Positions 14,658 through 22,565 are shown, counted from the first letter of the stretch. The stretch: DNA of 28,662 nt from DASSKO01 sp035690425 (GCA_035690425.1 DASSKO010000208.1:1-28662), one strand, 5' to 3'. Notes: generated by a model from the sequence alone, not told the origin. Translations and numbers: made by a program.

Positions 14658-15575
14658 CTACTCCTCCTTCAGACTGATCTGCTCGGTGGAGCTGTCCGTC
14701 TCCTCCTTCTCCTGCCGTTCGCGACTGTGCAGTCGTTGCGTGACCGGGGCGGTGTCCAGCAACACGATGCCGGCGAGGACGCATGCCAGCGCCGCGACCG
14801 CGATCGCACGACGCAGCAGCCCGTCGGCGATTCCCTCGTTGAACAGCACCACACCGATGGTTACGGCCACCGTAAGCTCGACGGTGTTGACGACCGGGAG
14901 GCTCGCGGCGAGTGGGCCCGCCTGGTAGGCACTCTGGATCAGCAGCAGGCCGCCGATGCTCGCGACTACCAGCAGGTAGGTCTGCCACGCGGTGAACAGC
15001 GGCACGAACCCCTGCGCCATATGCGCGATGGTGGCCGCGAAGAGCGCCGACTGCGAGCCCATCACCGTCGCGCCCGCCAACGCGAAGAGCGACGCTCGCA
15101 CTGTCCCCTCGCGGGTGCGCCCGACGAGCACCGAGCCGCCGGCGAGCACGACCACGGCAACGACGAGACCGAGCCAGCCCGCGAGTGATGCTTGCGGGTC
15201 CCCCTCCTCCGGGGCGGCCGCGACGATCGCAACCGCGAGCCCACCGCCGACCGCGACGGCACCGATCCAGCTGCGCCAGCCCAGCTTCATGTTGTGCAGG
15301 CGCGCCGCCACCGGCAGGGCGAAAATCAGCTCCGAGACGATCAGGGGCTGCACCAGTGACAGCGGGCCGAAGGCCAGCGCCAGCCCCTGGAAGGCGTAGG
15401 ACAGGAACGCCAGGCTGATGCCGGCGACCCACAGCCGCTGCCGGACCAGGTCGCGCAGCAACCGTGGGGACAGCGACTCCCCTTCCGGGCGGGTGGCCGC
15501 CACTCGCTGCTGCAAGATGCCAGCAAAGGCGAAACACGCGCCCGCAGCCAGCGCAGCGACGACGGCGATAAGCAT
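14658..15575 (-). CDS. DMT/EamA-like membrane transporter (copy A)
   Basis: Predicted 305-residue polytopic membrane protein with about nine or ten hydrophobic helices, ending in a charged cytoplasmic tail (QRLHSRERQEKEETDSS). Conserved stretches include GILQQRVAATRPEGESLS, YAFQGLALAFGPLSLVQPL and LLLIQSAYQAGPLAASLPVV. This layout resembles the NIPA-like/EamA branch of the drug/metabolite transporter superfamily; the substrate is unknown. A closely similar gene of exactly the same length lies at 25816-26733. I chose ATG 15575 because it matches the start of that copy; an ATG four codons upstream (15587) is possible. It is divergent from another DMT gene (15731) and upstream of the UDP-xylose-synthase-like gene, which could make it a sugar-nucleotide or lipid-linked-sugar transporter (inference). 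Confidence 0.8.
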   Translation of the reverse strand: MLIAVVAALAAGACFAFAGILQQRVAATRPEGESLSPRLLRDLVRQRLWVAGISLAFLSYAFQGLALAFGPLSLVQPLIVSELIFALPVAARLHNMKLGWRSWIGAVAVGGGLAVAIVAAAPEEGDPQASLAGWLGLVVAVVVLAGGSVLVGRTREGTVRASLFALAGATVMGSQSALFAATIAHMAQGFVPLFTAWQTYLLVVASIGGLLLIQSAYQAGPLAASLPVVNTVELTVAVTIGVVLFNEGIADGLLRRAIAVAALACVLAGIVLLDTAPVTQRLHSRERQEKEETDSSTEQISLKEE

Positions 15576-15675
15576 GCGTGGCCCCATTCCATTGACGATC
15601 CTCGTTGCCGGCAGCCTGTCTTCGAGGCCGGAATCAACAGTCCACTGTCGCCGGCCCGTCGACACTCTTTGGCCC

Positions 15676-15693
15676 ACATAAGCCGACATAAGC
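15676..15693. repeat. Direct repeat of ACATAAGC between divergent transporter genes
   Basis: ACATAAGC occurs at 15676-15683 and again at 15686-15693, a 10-bp period that puts both copies on the same face of the helix. The pair is AT-rich against its surroundings and lies 38 bp upstream of the start at 15731. It is a candidate activator or promoter element; nothing else in the sequence confirms this. Confidence 0.35.
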
Positions 15694-15730
15694 GCTATTA
15701 CCACAACGCGCCCCGGGTAACACGGCTGTC

Positions 15731-16951
15731 ATGGTGGTCTACCTGCTCGCGTTGGGCGCTGCGCTGCTCTTCGGTATCGGTTCCGTCGTGCAGCAGCGCG
15801 TCGCCTTCGACGCCCCCCCGGGCAAGAGCCTGCGGCTGAGCCTGCTGTGGTGGCTGGTACGACAGCCGCGGTGGCTCATCGGTGTCGGCACGGCGTTGGT
15901 CGGCAACCTGCTCGCCGGCGCCGCGCTCGGGTTGGGCAGCGTGGCGCTGGTGCAACCGCTGCTGGTTTCGCGACTGCTCTTCGCGCTGCCCCTGTCGGCC
16001 GCGTGGATGCAGCAGCGCCTCAGCCGCCGCGACTGGGGAGGAGCGGTCGCCACCGCCGGCGGCCTGGCGGCCTTCATCGCCGTCGGCCAGCCGGAAGCCG
16101 GACCGGAGACACCGGCACCGCTGTGGCGGTGGGCGGTGGCTGCAGTCGCCATCGGTGCGATCACGCTGACCCTGGTCGTCCTGGCCCGACGCCTGAGCCC
16201 TGCCCACGAGGCACCGATGCTGGGCGCCGGCGCCGGGATGCTGTTCGGTCTGCAGTCCGGGCTGACGCACAACGCCGTGAACAGCTACCTCGACGACGGG
16301 CTCGTCGCGCTGCTGTCGAACTGGACGACCTATACCGTCGCCGTCACCGCTGTGCTCGGCACGTTGCTGGCACAAAGCGCCTACGAGATGGCGCCGCTGC
16401 CCTCCTCCTACCCCGTGCTCGCTGCCGTCGAGCCGCTCACCGGCATCGGCATCGGCGTGGGCGTCCTGGGCGGGGCGATCTCCCTCGGCGCGCTGCCGCT
16501 GACACTCGAGCTCGTCGGGCTGGCCATCATGACCGGGGGCATCCTGCTCCTCGCGACGTCACCGCTGGTCACCGGGCAGATCGGCGCGATGGACCGCAGA
16601 CAGGCAGAGGAGCGGGCCTACGGCATCGAGGAGCAGCTCAGGAAAGACATCGCCAGGCTGGGACGCGACCTGCGACATCTCGAGAGCCCGGGCGCACCAT
16701 CGGAGTTGAGCGCGCGCGGGGTCAGCGACCACTTGGATCAGGTCGAGGAGCAGCTAGGCGCGCTCGCCGCGCTGAAGATGAAGGAGGAACCACCGGAATC
16801 GAGCCCGCCGCAGCGCGAGCGTCCGCTGCTGCCGGAGCACCGGGAGGCCATGGACCGGTGGCAACAGGACATTGATGCACGCGAGGCTGAGCTGCGTGAA
16901 CAGGCGAAGGGCCTGCGCGCCCGTGTGCAGGCCCTGAATACCGACACCTGA
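15731..16951 (+). CDS. DMT/EamA-like membrane transporter with C-terminal coiled-coil tail
   Basis: A 406-residue protein. Residues 1-285 form about nine or ten hydrophobic helices with the same framework as copy A (GSVVQQRVAFDAPPGKSL, LGLGSVALVQPLLVSRLL, LLAQSAYEMAPLPSSYPVL), so it is a distant paralogue in the NIPA-like branch of the DMT superfamily. Residues 286-406 are hydrophilic and heptad-rich (EEQLRKDIARLGRDLRHLE, DHLDQVEEQLGALAALKMKE, EAELREQAKGLRARVQAL), predicting a cytoplasmic coiled coil that is not usual for DMT transporters. It is divergent from copy A (155 bp between starts). The ATG at 15731 lacks a visible Shine-Dalgarno sequence. The substrate is unknown; the tail may mediate oligomerisation or partner binding. 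Confidence 0.8.
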   Translation: MVVYLLALGAALLFGIGSVVQQRVAFDAPPGKSLRLSLLWWLVRQPRWLIGVGTALVGNLLAGAALGLGSVALVQPLLVSRLLFALPLSAAWMQQRLSRRDWGGAVATAGGLAAFIAVGQPEAGPETPAPLWRWAVAAVAIGAITLTLVVLARRLSPAHEAPMLGAGAGMLFGLQSGLTHNAVNSYLDDGLVALLSNWTTYTVAVTAVLGTLLAQSAYEMAPLPSSYPVLAAVEPLTGIGIGVGVLGGAISLGALPLTLELVGLAIMTGGILLLATSPLVTGQIGAMDRRQAEERAYGIEEQLRKDIARLGRDLRHLESPGAPSELSARGVSDHLDQVEEQLGALAALKMKEEPPESSPPQRERPLLPEHREAMDRWQQDIDAREAELREQAKGLRARVQALNTDT

Positions 16952-17051
16952 GACGAGTCGATGGTGTGGCAGGCGCATAGGCGGCCCGCCGTGATGCCCG
17001 CTGATCGGCACCACACGGGCCTACCTACGCACCACCTGGCAGTTGAGCTAG

Positions 17052-17150
17052 TCAGCTCTTGCCGAGGTCCGACAGCAGGTAGTCGATCATCAAAGCGACG
17101 AGGCTGGCTGCCGACAGACTCATCAGAGCAGCACGTGCTTTCTTGCCCAT
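17052..17150 (-). CDS. 32-residue single-pass membrane peptide
   Basis: A short gene that ordinary length cut-offs would miss. The peptide starts MGKKARAALMSL, continues with a hydrophobic core (SAASLVALMIDYLL) long enough for one membrane helix, and ends SDLGKS. The positive N-terminus predicts N-in topology. The reason to call it is its ribosome-binding site: AAGGAGGT is a full anti-Shine-Dalgarno match, with AGGAGG 5 nt before the ATG at 17150, stronger than any other site in this window. An in-frame ATG five codons upstream overlaps that site and is unlikely. It sits alone between the coiled-coil DMT gene (convergent) and a GT4 gene (divergent). Function unknown; small regulators of membrane proteins look like this, but that is inference. 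Confidence 0.6.
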   Translation of the reverse strand: MGKKARAALMSLSAASLVALMIDYLLSDLGKS

Positions 17151-17228
17151 AAGGACCTCCTTCATACAGCCAGGAGCGACCGGTTCGCCCCTTCGTACGG
17201 GTCGGTGCCCGTCGCCTTCCAACCTAAA

Positions 17229-17263
17229 CGGCGAAGCGGGGCGGCGAAAGTGCGGCTTCGCCG
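17229..17263. repeat. 9-bp inverted repeat between the small membrane peptide and GT4 genes
   Basis: CGGCGAAGC (17229-17237) and GCTTCGCCG (17255-17263) are perfect reverse complements separated by 17 nt. They lie in the 169-bp divergent gap, about 79 bp upstream of the small peptide start and 57 bp upstream of the GT4 start. They could form a hairpin in the peptide's 5' leader or serve as an operator. Confidence 0.35.
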
Positions 17264-17319
17264 GGCTGCGGCAGGCGCCGTACCCGCTTGACGGACACGA
17301 TGCCGGGTATTGACCACAG

Positions 17320-18597
17320 ATGCCTGCCCCGAAGCCGTTGTCCGTCGCCGTGCTGCTGGAGCTCGAGCGGAGCCCCAGGTCCGGCGGCCACGTGAAGTGC
17401 TGGGAACGATTCGCACACGCGGCCACCGGCGTGGCCGACATCGACCTGACCGTCTACGTGCTGGGGCGTCACCGTGGCGTGGACCGGGTCGCCGACAACG
17501 TCCGTTTCGTCACCTTGCGCCCGATCGTGCCCACGGGCGGGGTCAACAGGATCGTGGGGGGCGTCGATGCCTCGGATCTGGCTCCGTACCATCCCGCGCT
17601 CGCACGTGAGCTGCCGCAGCACGACATCTGGCACCTGACGCACTCGCTGGCGTTCGCGGCGACCGCCGTGCGGGTGCGAGGGTCCAGGCGCCGACCGATG
17701 GTCGCGTCGGTGCACACGGACGTGCCGACACTGAGCCAGATCTACACCCGCCAGGTCGTGGACCGGATGCCCGCCGCCCCGCGCATGGTTGTCCGCCGCA
17801 CCAAGGCCGACCAGGTGCCCCGCGCATTGGCGCAACGCCGCCGGGACAGGGTCCTGCGTGCGTGCGACTGCGTCCTCGTCTCCAATGCCGACGACCACGA
17901 CGACGTCGCACGTGCCGCTCCGGGCGTGCCGATCTCCGGGCTCCGTCGAGGCATCGACACCTCGATGTTCCGGCCCGGCCTTGCCGACCGAGGCTGGCTC
18001 AGCCGCAAGTACGGCGTACCGGCAGATCGGCCCACGGTGCTCTTCGTCGGCCGCGTCGACGCCACCAAGGGTGTGCCGCTCGTCGCCGAGGCAGTGCATC
18101 GGCTGCACGTGTCCGGCCACGGCGTGCACCTCGTGGTCGCCGGCGACGGAGCGGAGACCGGGCGCCTGTCCAAGCTGCTCCACCGCAACGTGACGTTGCT
18201 CGGCAGCCTTCCGCAGGCAGAGCTCGCGCGGGTCTACGCCAGCTGTGACCTGCTGGCGTTCCCCTCGTGCAGCGAAACAGCCGGCAACGTCGTCGCCGAG
18301 GCGATGGCCGCCGGGCTGCCCGTCGTGCTCCCCGACGGCGCCGCGACGACGCAGTGGCTGGCCGAGCCGGGGCACGACGGCATGCTTGTCGACCACGACT
18401 CCCCCGAAGCGTGGGCCGCTGCGTTGGCGAGGCTGCTGACCGACACCGACCACCGTCAGGCGATGGGCCGGCGGGCCCGCGCCACCAGCCGCGCCCGGCA
18501 CGCGTCGTGGCTCGACGTACTGCACGAGGACTTGCTGCCGGTATGGAGAGACGTCCACAAGAGGTCGGCCGCAGCTCGATCGGTGGCCACCGCATGA
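17320..18597 (+). CDS. GT4 glycosyltransferase (PimB/MgtA-like layout)
   Basis: A 425-residue GT-B glycosyltransferase of family 4. The N-terminal half has SVAVLLELERSPRSGGHVKCW, which supplies the acceptor-side glycine loop, and DIWHLTHSLAF. The C-terminal half has TVLFVGRVDATKGVPLV, LVVAGDGAE, VTLLGSLPQAELARVYASCD and a full EX7E motif in SETAGNVVAEAMAAGLPVV. The arrangement resembles actinobacterial mannosyl- or glucuronosyl-transferases acting on lipid acceptors, but donor and acceptor cannot be assigned. ATG 17320 has no good Shine-Dalgarno sequence. It is followed 34 bp later by an AI-2E-family permease in the same direction. It lies outside the heptose operon, and no sequence feature ties it to that pathway. 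Confidence 0.85.
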   Translation: MPAPKPLSVAVLLELERSPRSGGHVKCWERFAHAATGVADIDLTVYVLGRHRGVDRVADNVRFVTLRPIVPTGGVNRIVGGVDASDLAPYHPALARELPQHDIWHLTHSLAFAATAVRVRGSRRRPMVASVHTDVPTLSQIYTRQVVDRMPAAPRMVVRRTKADQVPRALAQRRRDRVLRACDCVLVSNADDHDDVARAAPGVPISGLRRGIDTSMFRPGLADRGWLSRKYGVPADRPTVLFVGRVDATKGVPLVAEAVHRLHVSGHGVHLVVAGDGAETGRLSKLLHRNVTLLGSLPQAELARVYASCDLLAFPSCSETAGNVVAEAMAAGLPVVLPDGAATTQWLAEPGHDGMLVDHDSPEAWAAALARLLTDTDHRQAMGRRARATSRARHASWLDVLHEDLLPVWRDVHKRSAAARSVATA

Positions 18598-18631
18598 GGC
18601 GAATCACACCAAGGAAGGGGCTCCGGCGCCT

Positions 18632-19672
18632 GTGAGCATACTGTCCACGTTGCCAGGTTGGCTTCGCCGTACTCTCGCTTACTGCCTGGTCGTGATCGCG
18701 GTGGTCGCGGTCGGCTGGCTGGTGGTGTCCGCCCTGCTCAGCTTGGGATTGGTCGCGTTCACCGTCACGGTGGCCGTGCTGCTGACCAGCCTGCTGTGGC
18801 CGCTGACGTCGCGACTACGACGGGTGGGGCTGCCACCCGCGCTGGCGTCGCTGGTCGCGCTGGTTCTGCTGGTCGGACTGCCGTCGGGCATTGGCTTGCT
18901 CCTGTGGGCCCGGATATCAGACCGGTTCCACGAGCTGGCCACCGCCGTGACCCAGGGGATCGACCAGATCCACACCTGGCTGACGACCGGGCCGCTGAAC
19001 CTCAGCGATTCCCGTGTCGACGCCCTCCGCGACCAGCTCGTCGGCTACGTCAACAGCGCGATGCCCAGTCCCGTGGCCGGTGCCCGGACGGTGCTGCTGG
19101 TCCTCGCCGGCCTCGTGCTCGCGCTGTTCACCGTCTTCTTCCTGCTCAAGGACGGGCCGAGCATGTGGACGTGGCTGCTGCACCGCGTCCCGGACAGCAG
19201 CCGTCGACGGGTCGACGGCGTCGGTCGGCGTGCATGGTCGACCCTGACCGCGTACGTCGTCGGTGTGACCGCGGTCGCGCTGATCGACGCGGTCCTGATC
19301 GGACTCGGTCTGCTCCTGCTCGGTGTGCCGCTGTGGTTCACCCTTAGCCTGCTGATCTTCGTCACCGCGTATGTGCCGATCATCGGTGCCACGGTCAGCG
19401 GTGCGGTGGCAGTCCTGGTGACGTTGGCGACCAACGGATTCGTCGAAGCGCTGATCGCGCTCGGGGTCGTCCTGGTGGTGCAGCAGATCGAGGGAAACGT
19501 GCTGCAGCCGGTCATCATGCAGCGGGCCGTGCACCTGCACCCAGTCGTCACCGTCGTCGGCGTCACCGCGGGAACGATTCTCCTCGGCATTCCTGGGGCG
19601 CTGCTCGCGGTCCCCGTGATAGCCGTGGCCTACGGTGCCGCGGAGTACCTCCGGACGGACGCGCCGCCGTAG
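18632..19672 (+). CDS. AI-2E transporter family (PerM-like) membrane protein
   Basis: A 346-residue polytopic membrane protein of the AI-2E/PerM (UPF0118) family. Features: paired N-terminal helices, LLTSLLWPLTSRLRRVGLP, a soluble middle region (about 105-150), ALFTVFFLLKDGPSMWTWL, then VTAYVPIIGATVSGAVAVL, VVQQIEGNVLQPVIMQRAVH and HPVVTVVGVTAG, all family landmarks in the expected order. Despite the name, most members have not been shown to carry autoinducer-2; some act as ion antiporters. The start is GTG at 18632; an AGGAAGG lies further upstream than ideal. It is probably co-transcribed with the preceding GT4 gene. Confidence 0.9.
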   Translation: MSILSTLPGWLRRTLAYCLVVIAVVAVGWLVVSALLSLGLVAFTVTVAVLLTSLLWPLTSRLRRVGLPPALASLVALVLLVGLPSGIGLLLWARISDRFHELATAVTQGIDQIHTWLTTGPLNLSDSRVDALRDQLVGYVNSAMPSPVAGARTVLLVLAGLVLALFTVFFLLKDGPSMWTWLLHRVPDSSRRRVDGVGRRAWSTLTAYVVGVTAVALIDAVLIGLGLLLLGVPLWFTLSLLIFVTAYVPIIGATVSGAVAVLVTLATNGFVEALIALGVVLVVQQIEGNVLQPVIMQRAVHLHPVVTVVGVTAGTILLGIPGALLAVPVIAVAYGAAEYLRTDAPP

Positions 19673-19825
19673 TCCGGTGGGTCACGGGCACGTCACAACC
19701 CTGCAACAGGCGGCGAACGCGACGAATCGGCCGTCGCCTTGCCGGAAACCGGTCTGACAACGCCGCTCGGGGTTGGCCAGTCGCCACGGATGGCCCGGCA
19801 ACAGACTGGCAGAGACGGAGACTTC

Positions 19826-20332
19826 ATGACACGCAGACTCATCACACGCCCGGTGGCGCGCACCGTCGTCGCGGGGATGTTCGCGTTCTCAGCACTCGGT
19901 GTCACGGCCTGTTCGGAGACATCCGGAGACGAAGCGGGCACCAGCGTCGAGGACGTGCAGGAGGAGGCCGTCACAGACGACCTCGCCTACCAGGGCGCCT
20001 TCGACAACGAGTTCCTCACCGACCTCGACGGCTACGAGGGTCAGCAGGTCACGGTGTCGGCCGACGTGGACGAGGTCATCTCCGACCACGCGTTCACCAT
20101 CGCCGGCGGCGACGTCGAGCCGTTGCTGGTGGTCAGCGCGGACGAGATGAACGACCTCCAGGCCGGCAACGTGGTCTCGGTGACCGGGACCGTCCATACC
20201 GCGTTCGATCTGCCCGCCGTGGAGGAGCAGATGGGGACCGACCTCGAGGACGACCGCTTCGCAGACTGGGGTCAGGAGCCCTACATCGAGGCGTCGGGCG
20301 TGGACACCTCGCCCGAGGAGAACGAAGGGTAG
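19826..20332 (+). CDS. Secreted lipoprotein with probable OB-like beta domain
   Basis: A 168-residue exported lipoprotein. The N-terminus is basic (MTRRLITRPVAR), followed by a hydrophobic stretch and the lipobox VTAC, with lipidated cysteine 29. A short acidic linker (SETSGDEAGTSVEDVQ) leads to a beta-rich domain: GYEGQQVTVSADVDEVISDH, EPLLVVSADEM, LQAGNVVSVTGTVHTAF. The alternation of strands with the G-x-x-V-x-V-x-G-x-V pattern is like an OB fold; the function is unknown. It should sit on the outer face of the cytoplasmic membrane. The frame opens upstream at 19739, but ATG 19826 has GGAG 6 nt before it and gives a proper signal peptide. A strong hairpin follows the stop. Confidence 0.8.
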   Translation: MTRRLITRPVARTVVAGMFAFSALGVTACSETSGDEAGTSVEDVQEEAVTDDLAYQGAFDNEFLTDLDGYEGQQVTVSADVDEVISDHAFTIAGGDVEPLLVVSADEMNDLQAGNVVSVTGTVHTAFDLPAVEEQMGTDLEDDRFADWGQEPYIEASGVDTSPEENEG

Positions 20333-20341
20333 GTCCGAGCT

Positions 20342-20374
20342 GGTGCGGGGCACCGACGCCCTGGGCCCCGCACC
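20342..20374. terminator. Hairpin terminator between convergent lipoprotein and tetR genes
   Basis: GGTGCGGGGC (20342-20351) and GCCCCGCACC (20365-20374) form a perfect 10-bp GC-rich stem with a 13-nt loop, starting 10 bp after the lipoprotein stop and lying between two converging genes. There is no T-run, as is common for actinobacterial terminators. It could serve both strands. Confidence 0.6.
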
Positions 20375-20428
20375 TGCCATGCGACGGAGACGGGTCGCCG
20401 CGCGAGGCCGACACGGCTCCGCGGCGCC

Positions 20429-21037
20429 CTACGGGCCGTCTGCTGCCGCGGCGCCGGCCATTCGATGCTCGGCAAGCAGACAGCGGGCCATCGCCTTGGC
20501 GCGGCCGGCGGCCTGGTGGTCGCCCTCGGCGGCGGCGACGATGGATCCCTTCATCAGCAGGTGCCACGAGTGCGCCAGGGTCTCGGGCTCGGACAGCCCG
20601 GCCTGCTGCGCGAGCTGGGTGACGAAGCCCCGGATGGTAGCGAGGTGAGTGATGCTGGCCCGCCCCAACGAGTGGTCGGCGCGCATCTCGAGCAGGGTGG
20701 TGATGAAGGCGCAGGCGTCGAAGTCGGCGCGATGGAACCAATCATCGAAGACGTCGAAGATCGCCAGCAACTGGTCCTCGGGCGTCTCGCCACGGCTCAG
20801 GGCGCCGGCCTGGACCAGGTCGACGGTCCAGCGTCGCTCACGTTCGGCGAGGAATGCGGCGGCCAGGTCGTCCTTGCCGTCGAAGTGGCGGTACAGCGTC
20901 GCCTTCGCCACACCGGCGCGGTCGATGAGCTCGTCGATGCCGACGTCGCGGATCCCGCGGGTGGAGAACAGTTCGTAGGCGGTGTCGATGAGTCGGTCTC
21001 TGGCGGGACTCGAGCGGGGTCTGGGCTCTGTATCCAT
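20429..21037 (-). CDS. TetR/AcrR-family transcriptional repressor
   Basis: A 202-residue regulator. The N-terminal helix-turn-helix domain reads LIDTAYELFSTRGIRDVGID, then RAGVAKATLYRHFDGKDDL, the canonical TetR recognition region (about residues 16-58). The larger C-terminal helical domain should bind a ligand and dimerise; the ligand is unknown. An ATG at 21076 is also in frame but lies inside the operator palindromes, so I use ATG 21037. That start has no Shine-Dalgarno sequence, and a -10 box ends 10 nt before it, which suggests a leaderless or near-leaderless transcript. Overlapping palindromes over the promoter indicate autorepression. The divergent STAS-GAF-ANTAR gene begins 133 bp away and may share control. 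Confidence 0.9.
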   Translation of the reverse strand: MDTEPRPRSSPARDRLIDTAYELFSTRGIRDVGIDELIDRAGVAKATLYRHFDGKDDLAAAFLAERERRWTVDLVQAGALSRGETPEDQLLAIFDVFDDWFHRADFDACAFITTLLEMRADHSLGRASITHLATIRGFVTQLAQQAGLSEPETLAHSWHLLMKGSIVAAAEGDHQAAGRAKAMARCLLAEHRMAGAAAADGP

Positions 21038-21047
21038 CAGGCAGCTG

Positions 21048-21075
21048 AGTATACCTGGACAGACCTGTCTGTCCA
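21048..21075 (-). promoter_or_regulatory. Promoter of the tetR gene
   Basis: On the minus strand TGGACA (complement of 21070-21075; 5 of 6 bases match TTGACA) is followed after 16 bp by TATACT (complement of 21048-21053). The -10 hexamer ends 10 nt before the ATG, so transcription should begin within a few bases of the start codon. Most of it lies within the operator palindromes. Confidence 0.6.
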
Positions 21076-21088
21076 TGGTAGACAGGTC
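21056..21088. promoter_or_regulatory. Overlapping palindromic operators upstream of tetR
   Basis: Two perfect inverted repeats share sequence. The first is TGGACAGAC-CT-GTCTGTCCA (21056-21075). The second is GACCTGTCT (21062-21070) with AGACAGGTC (21080-21088), separated by 9 bp. Repeated GACAG/CTGTC half-sites are typical of TetR operators. The position across the -35 and spacer of the tetR promoter fits autorepression, and occupancy could also affect the divergent gene at 21171. Confidence 0.65.
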
Positions 21089-21170
21089 CTCGAATTCCCT
21101 TCGGTTGTCCTGCAGCGGACCATCGACGCGCCCGACTTACCGGAATTACGCAGAAGGTGGCTGATGCGAG

Positions 21171-22411
21171 ATGACTGACCTCACCTCGGGCCACTCCGCC
21201 GGGGCGACCACCGCCACGGGATTGCCGGGCGCGACCGCCGAGTCGACGTTTGCCCAGCAGGGGATGTCGTTCGCGCGGGTCGAGCATGAAGGATGCACCG
21301 TGGTGCAGGCGGCCGGCGAGGTCGACCTGTGCTCGGCTCCGCTGATGCGGCAGGTGCTGACGGGCGTGGCGTCGGCACAGATCGTCCTCGACGTGCGCGA
21401 GGTCACGTTCATGGACGCCGGCGGGGTGAATGTGCTCGCCGGGGCGCACCGAGACGCCCGCCTCGACGGCGGATGCCTGCGGCTGGTCGGCCAGACCGGC
21501 GCCGTGCACAAGGTGATGACGATCACCGGCCTGGACCAGGTCGTCCCGGTCCACGCCACCCTCACCGATGCCATCGGGGCAGCCTGCGTGCAGGGCGCCG
21601 TCACCCCAGGGACCGACGCGCTGACGGCCCGCTCCGATCGCCCGGCCGACGCCAGTGGCTTGCTAGCGCGTCGGCACCGGAGCCACGTTCGCAGCGCCAC
21701 GGACAGGGGCGCCGCACCCGGAACGGGCCCGGCAATGCGAGCCGAGACCAACCGGGTCACGGCCACACTCGGTGCGCTCGCCACGGTGGTCGCCTCCAGC
21801 GCCGCTGAGCAAGATGCGGCCCAGGCGATCGTCGACCTGGCCAAGGCGCACCTGGAGTGTGACTACGCCGGAGTCACGGTCCGCCGCAACCGGCAACTGG
21901 TCAGCCTGGCCACGACCGACCCCCTGGCGGCGAAGTGCGACGAGCTGCAAGACCACTTCGGCGAGGGCCCGTGCGTGGACGCCCTGAACGGGCAGCACAG
22001 CTTTGCCGTCGACGACATCGCCTCAGACCCGCGGTGGCCACGCTGGGGCCCAGCGGCCGCCGAGCTGGGGCTGGCCAGCCTGCTCGCCGTCCGGATGACC
22101 GCCGCCGGCGAGGCGGTCGGGGCACTCAACCTGTACTTGAGGCGCCCGCTGGGCTTCACCGGCGACGACGCAGTGTTCGCTCAGTCTTCGCCCACCACGC
22201 CGCGGTCGCGCTGAGCGGCGTGCGCCGGGTGGAACAACTGAAGACCGCGGTCGCCAGCCGGGCCCTGATCGGCCAGGCCCAAGGCGTGCTGATGGAACGC
22301 TTCGGCCTCACCCGCGAGCAGGCGTTCGCGGTGCTGCGCCGCTGCTCCCAGGACACTAACACCAAGCTGCGCACGATCGCCGAAGAGCTGGTCGGCACCC
22401 ACGGTGCGTGA
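21171..22411 (+). pseudogene. STAS-GAF-ANTAR regulator, frameshifted
   Basis: A three-domain signalling protein broken by one missing base. From ATG 21171, residues about 30-130 are a STAS domain (VVQAAGEVDLCSAPLM, IVLDVREVTFMDAGG), a linker follows, and residues about 195-335 are a GAF domain (FGEGPCVDALNGQHSF, SLLAVRMTAAGEAVGALNLY). At 22184-22187 the frame slips and stops early at 22214. The next frame continues at 22187 without overlap (FAHHAAVALSGV) through a complete ANTAR RNA-binding domain (LIGQAQGVLMERFGLTREQA) to TGA 22409-22411. Restoring one base gives 413 residues. In the STAS domain the usual D-S-S-G phosphorylation site is D-A-G-G, so it cannot be phosphorylated there. No slippery heptamer is visible. 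A sequencing error is a real alternative to true inactivation. Confidence 0.82.
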
Positions 22412-22565
22412 CTTGATTTTGAGTTGGGCCGGCGGAGGTGCCCCGGGCCCACCCGGGTCGACCGCGGCCCCGTACTCTAGGAACTGGCTTGCCCCAGTGC
22501 CCCCACGGTTTGGGTCCGAAGCCCGCAGCGAGGATGTGGCACATGGGGGCCGCAACTGTGGGCCA

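Noticed and set aside
16952..17051. A terminator hairpin between the coiled-coil DMT gene and the small peptide gene
   Set aside because: I found only a short GTGTGG/CCACAC pairing with a loop of about 45 nt, too weak to call.
17281..17320. A promoter (TTGACG with TATTGA) just before the GT4 gene at 17320
   Set aside because: The hexamers are only 14 bp apart, too close for a standard sigma-70-type promoter.
20429..21076. The longer TetR start at ATG 21076
   Set aside because: It falls inside the palindromic operators and upstream of the best -10 box, so the transcript would begin after it.
22180..22214. Programmed ribosomal frameshifting to make the full STAS-GAF-ANTAR protein
   Set aside because: The junction (gct cag tct tcg ccc) has no slippery heptamer and I see no downstream stimulatory structure; a mutation or sequencing error is simpler.
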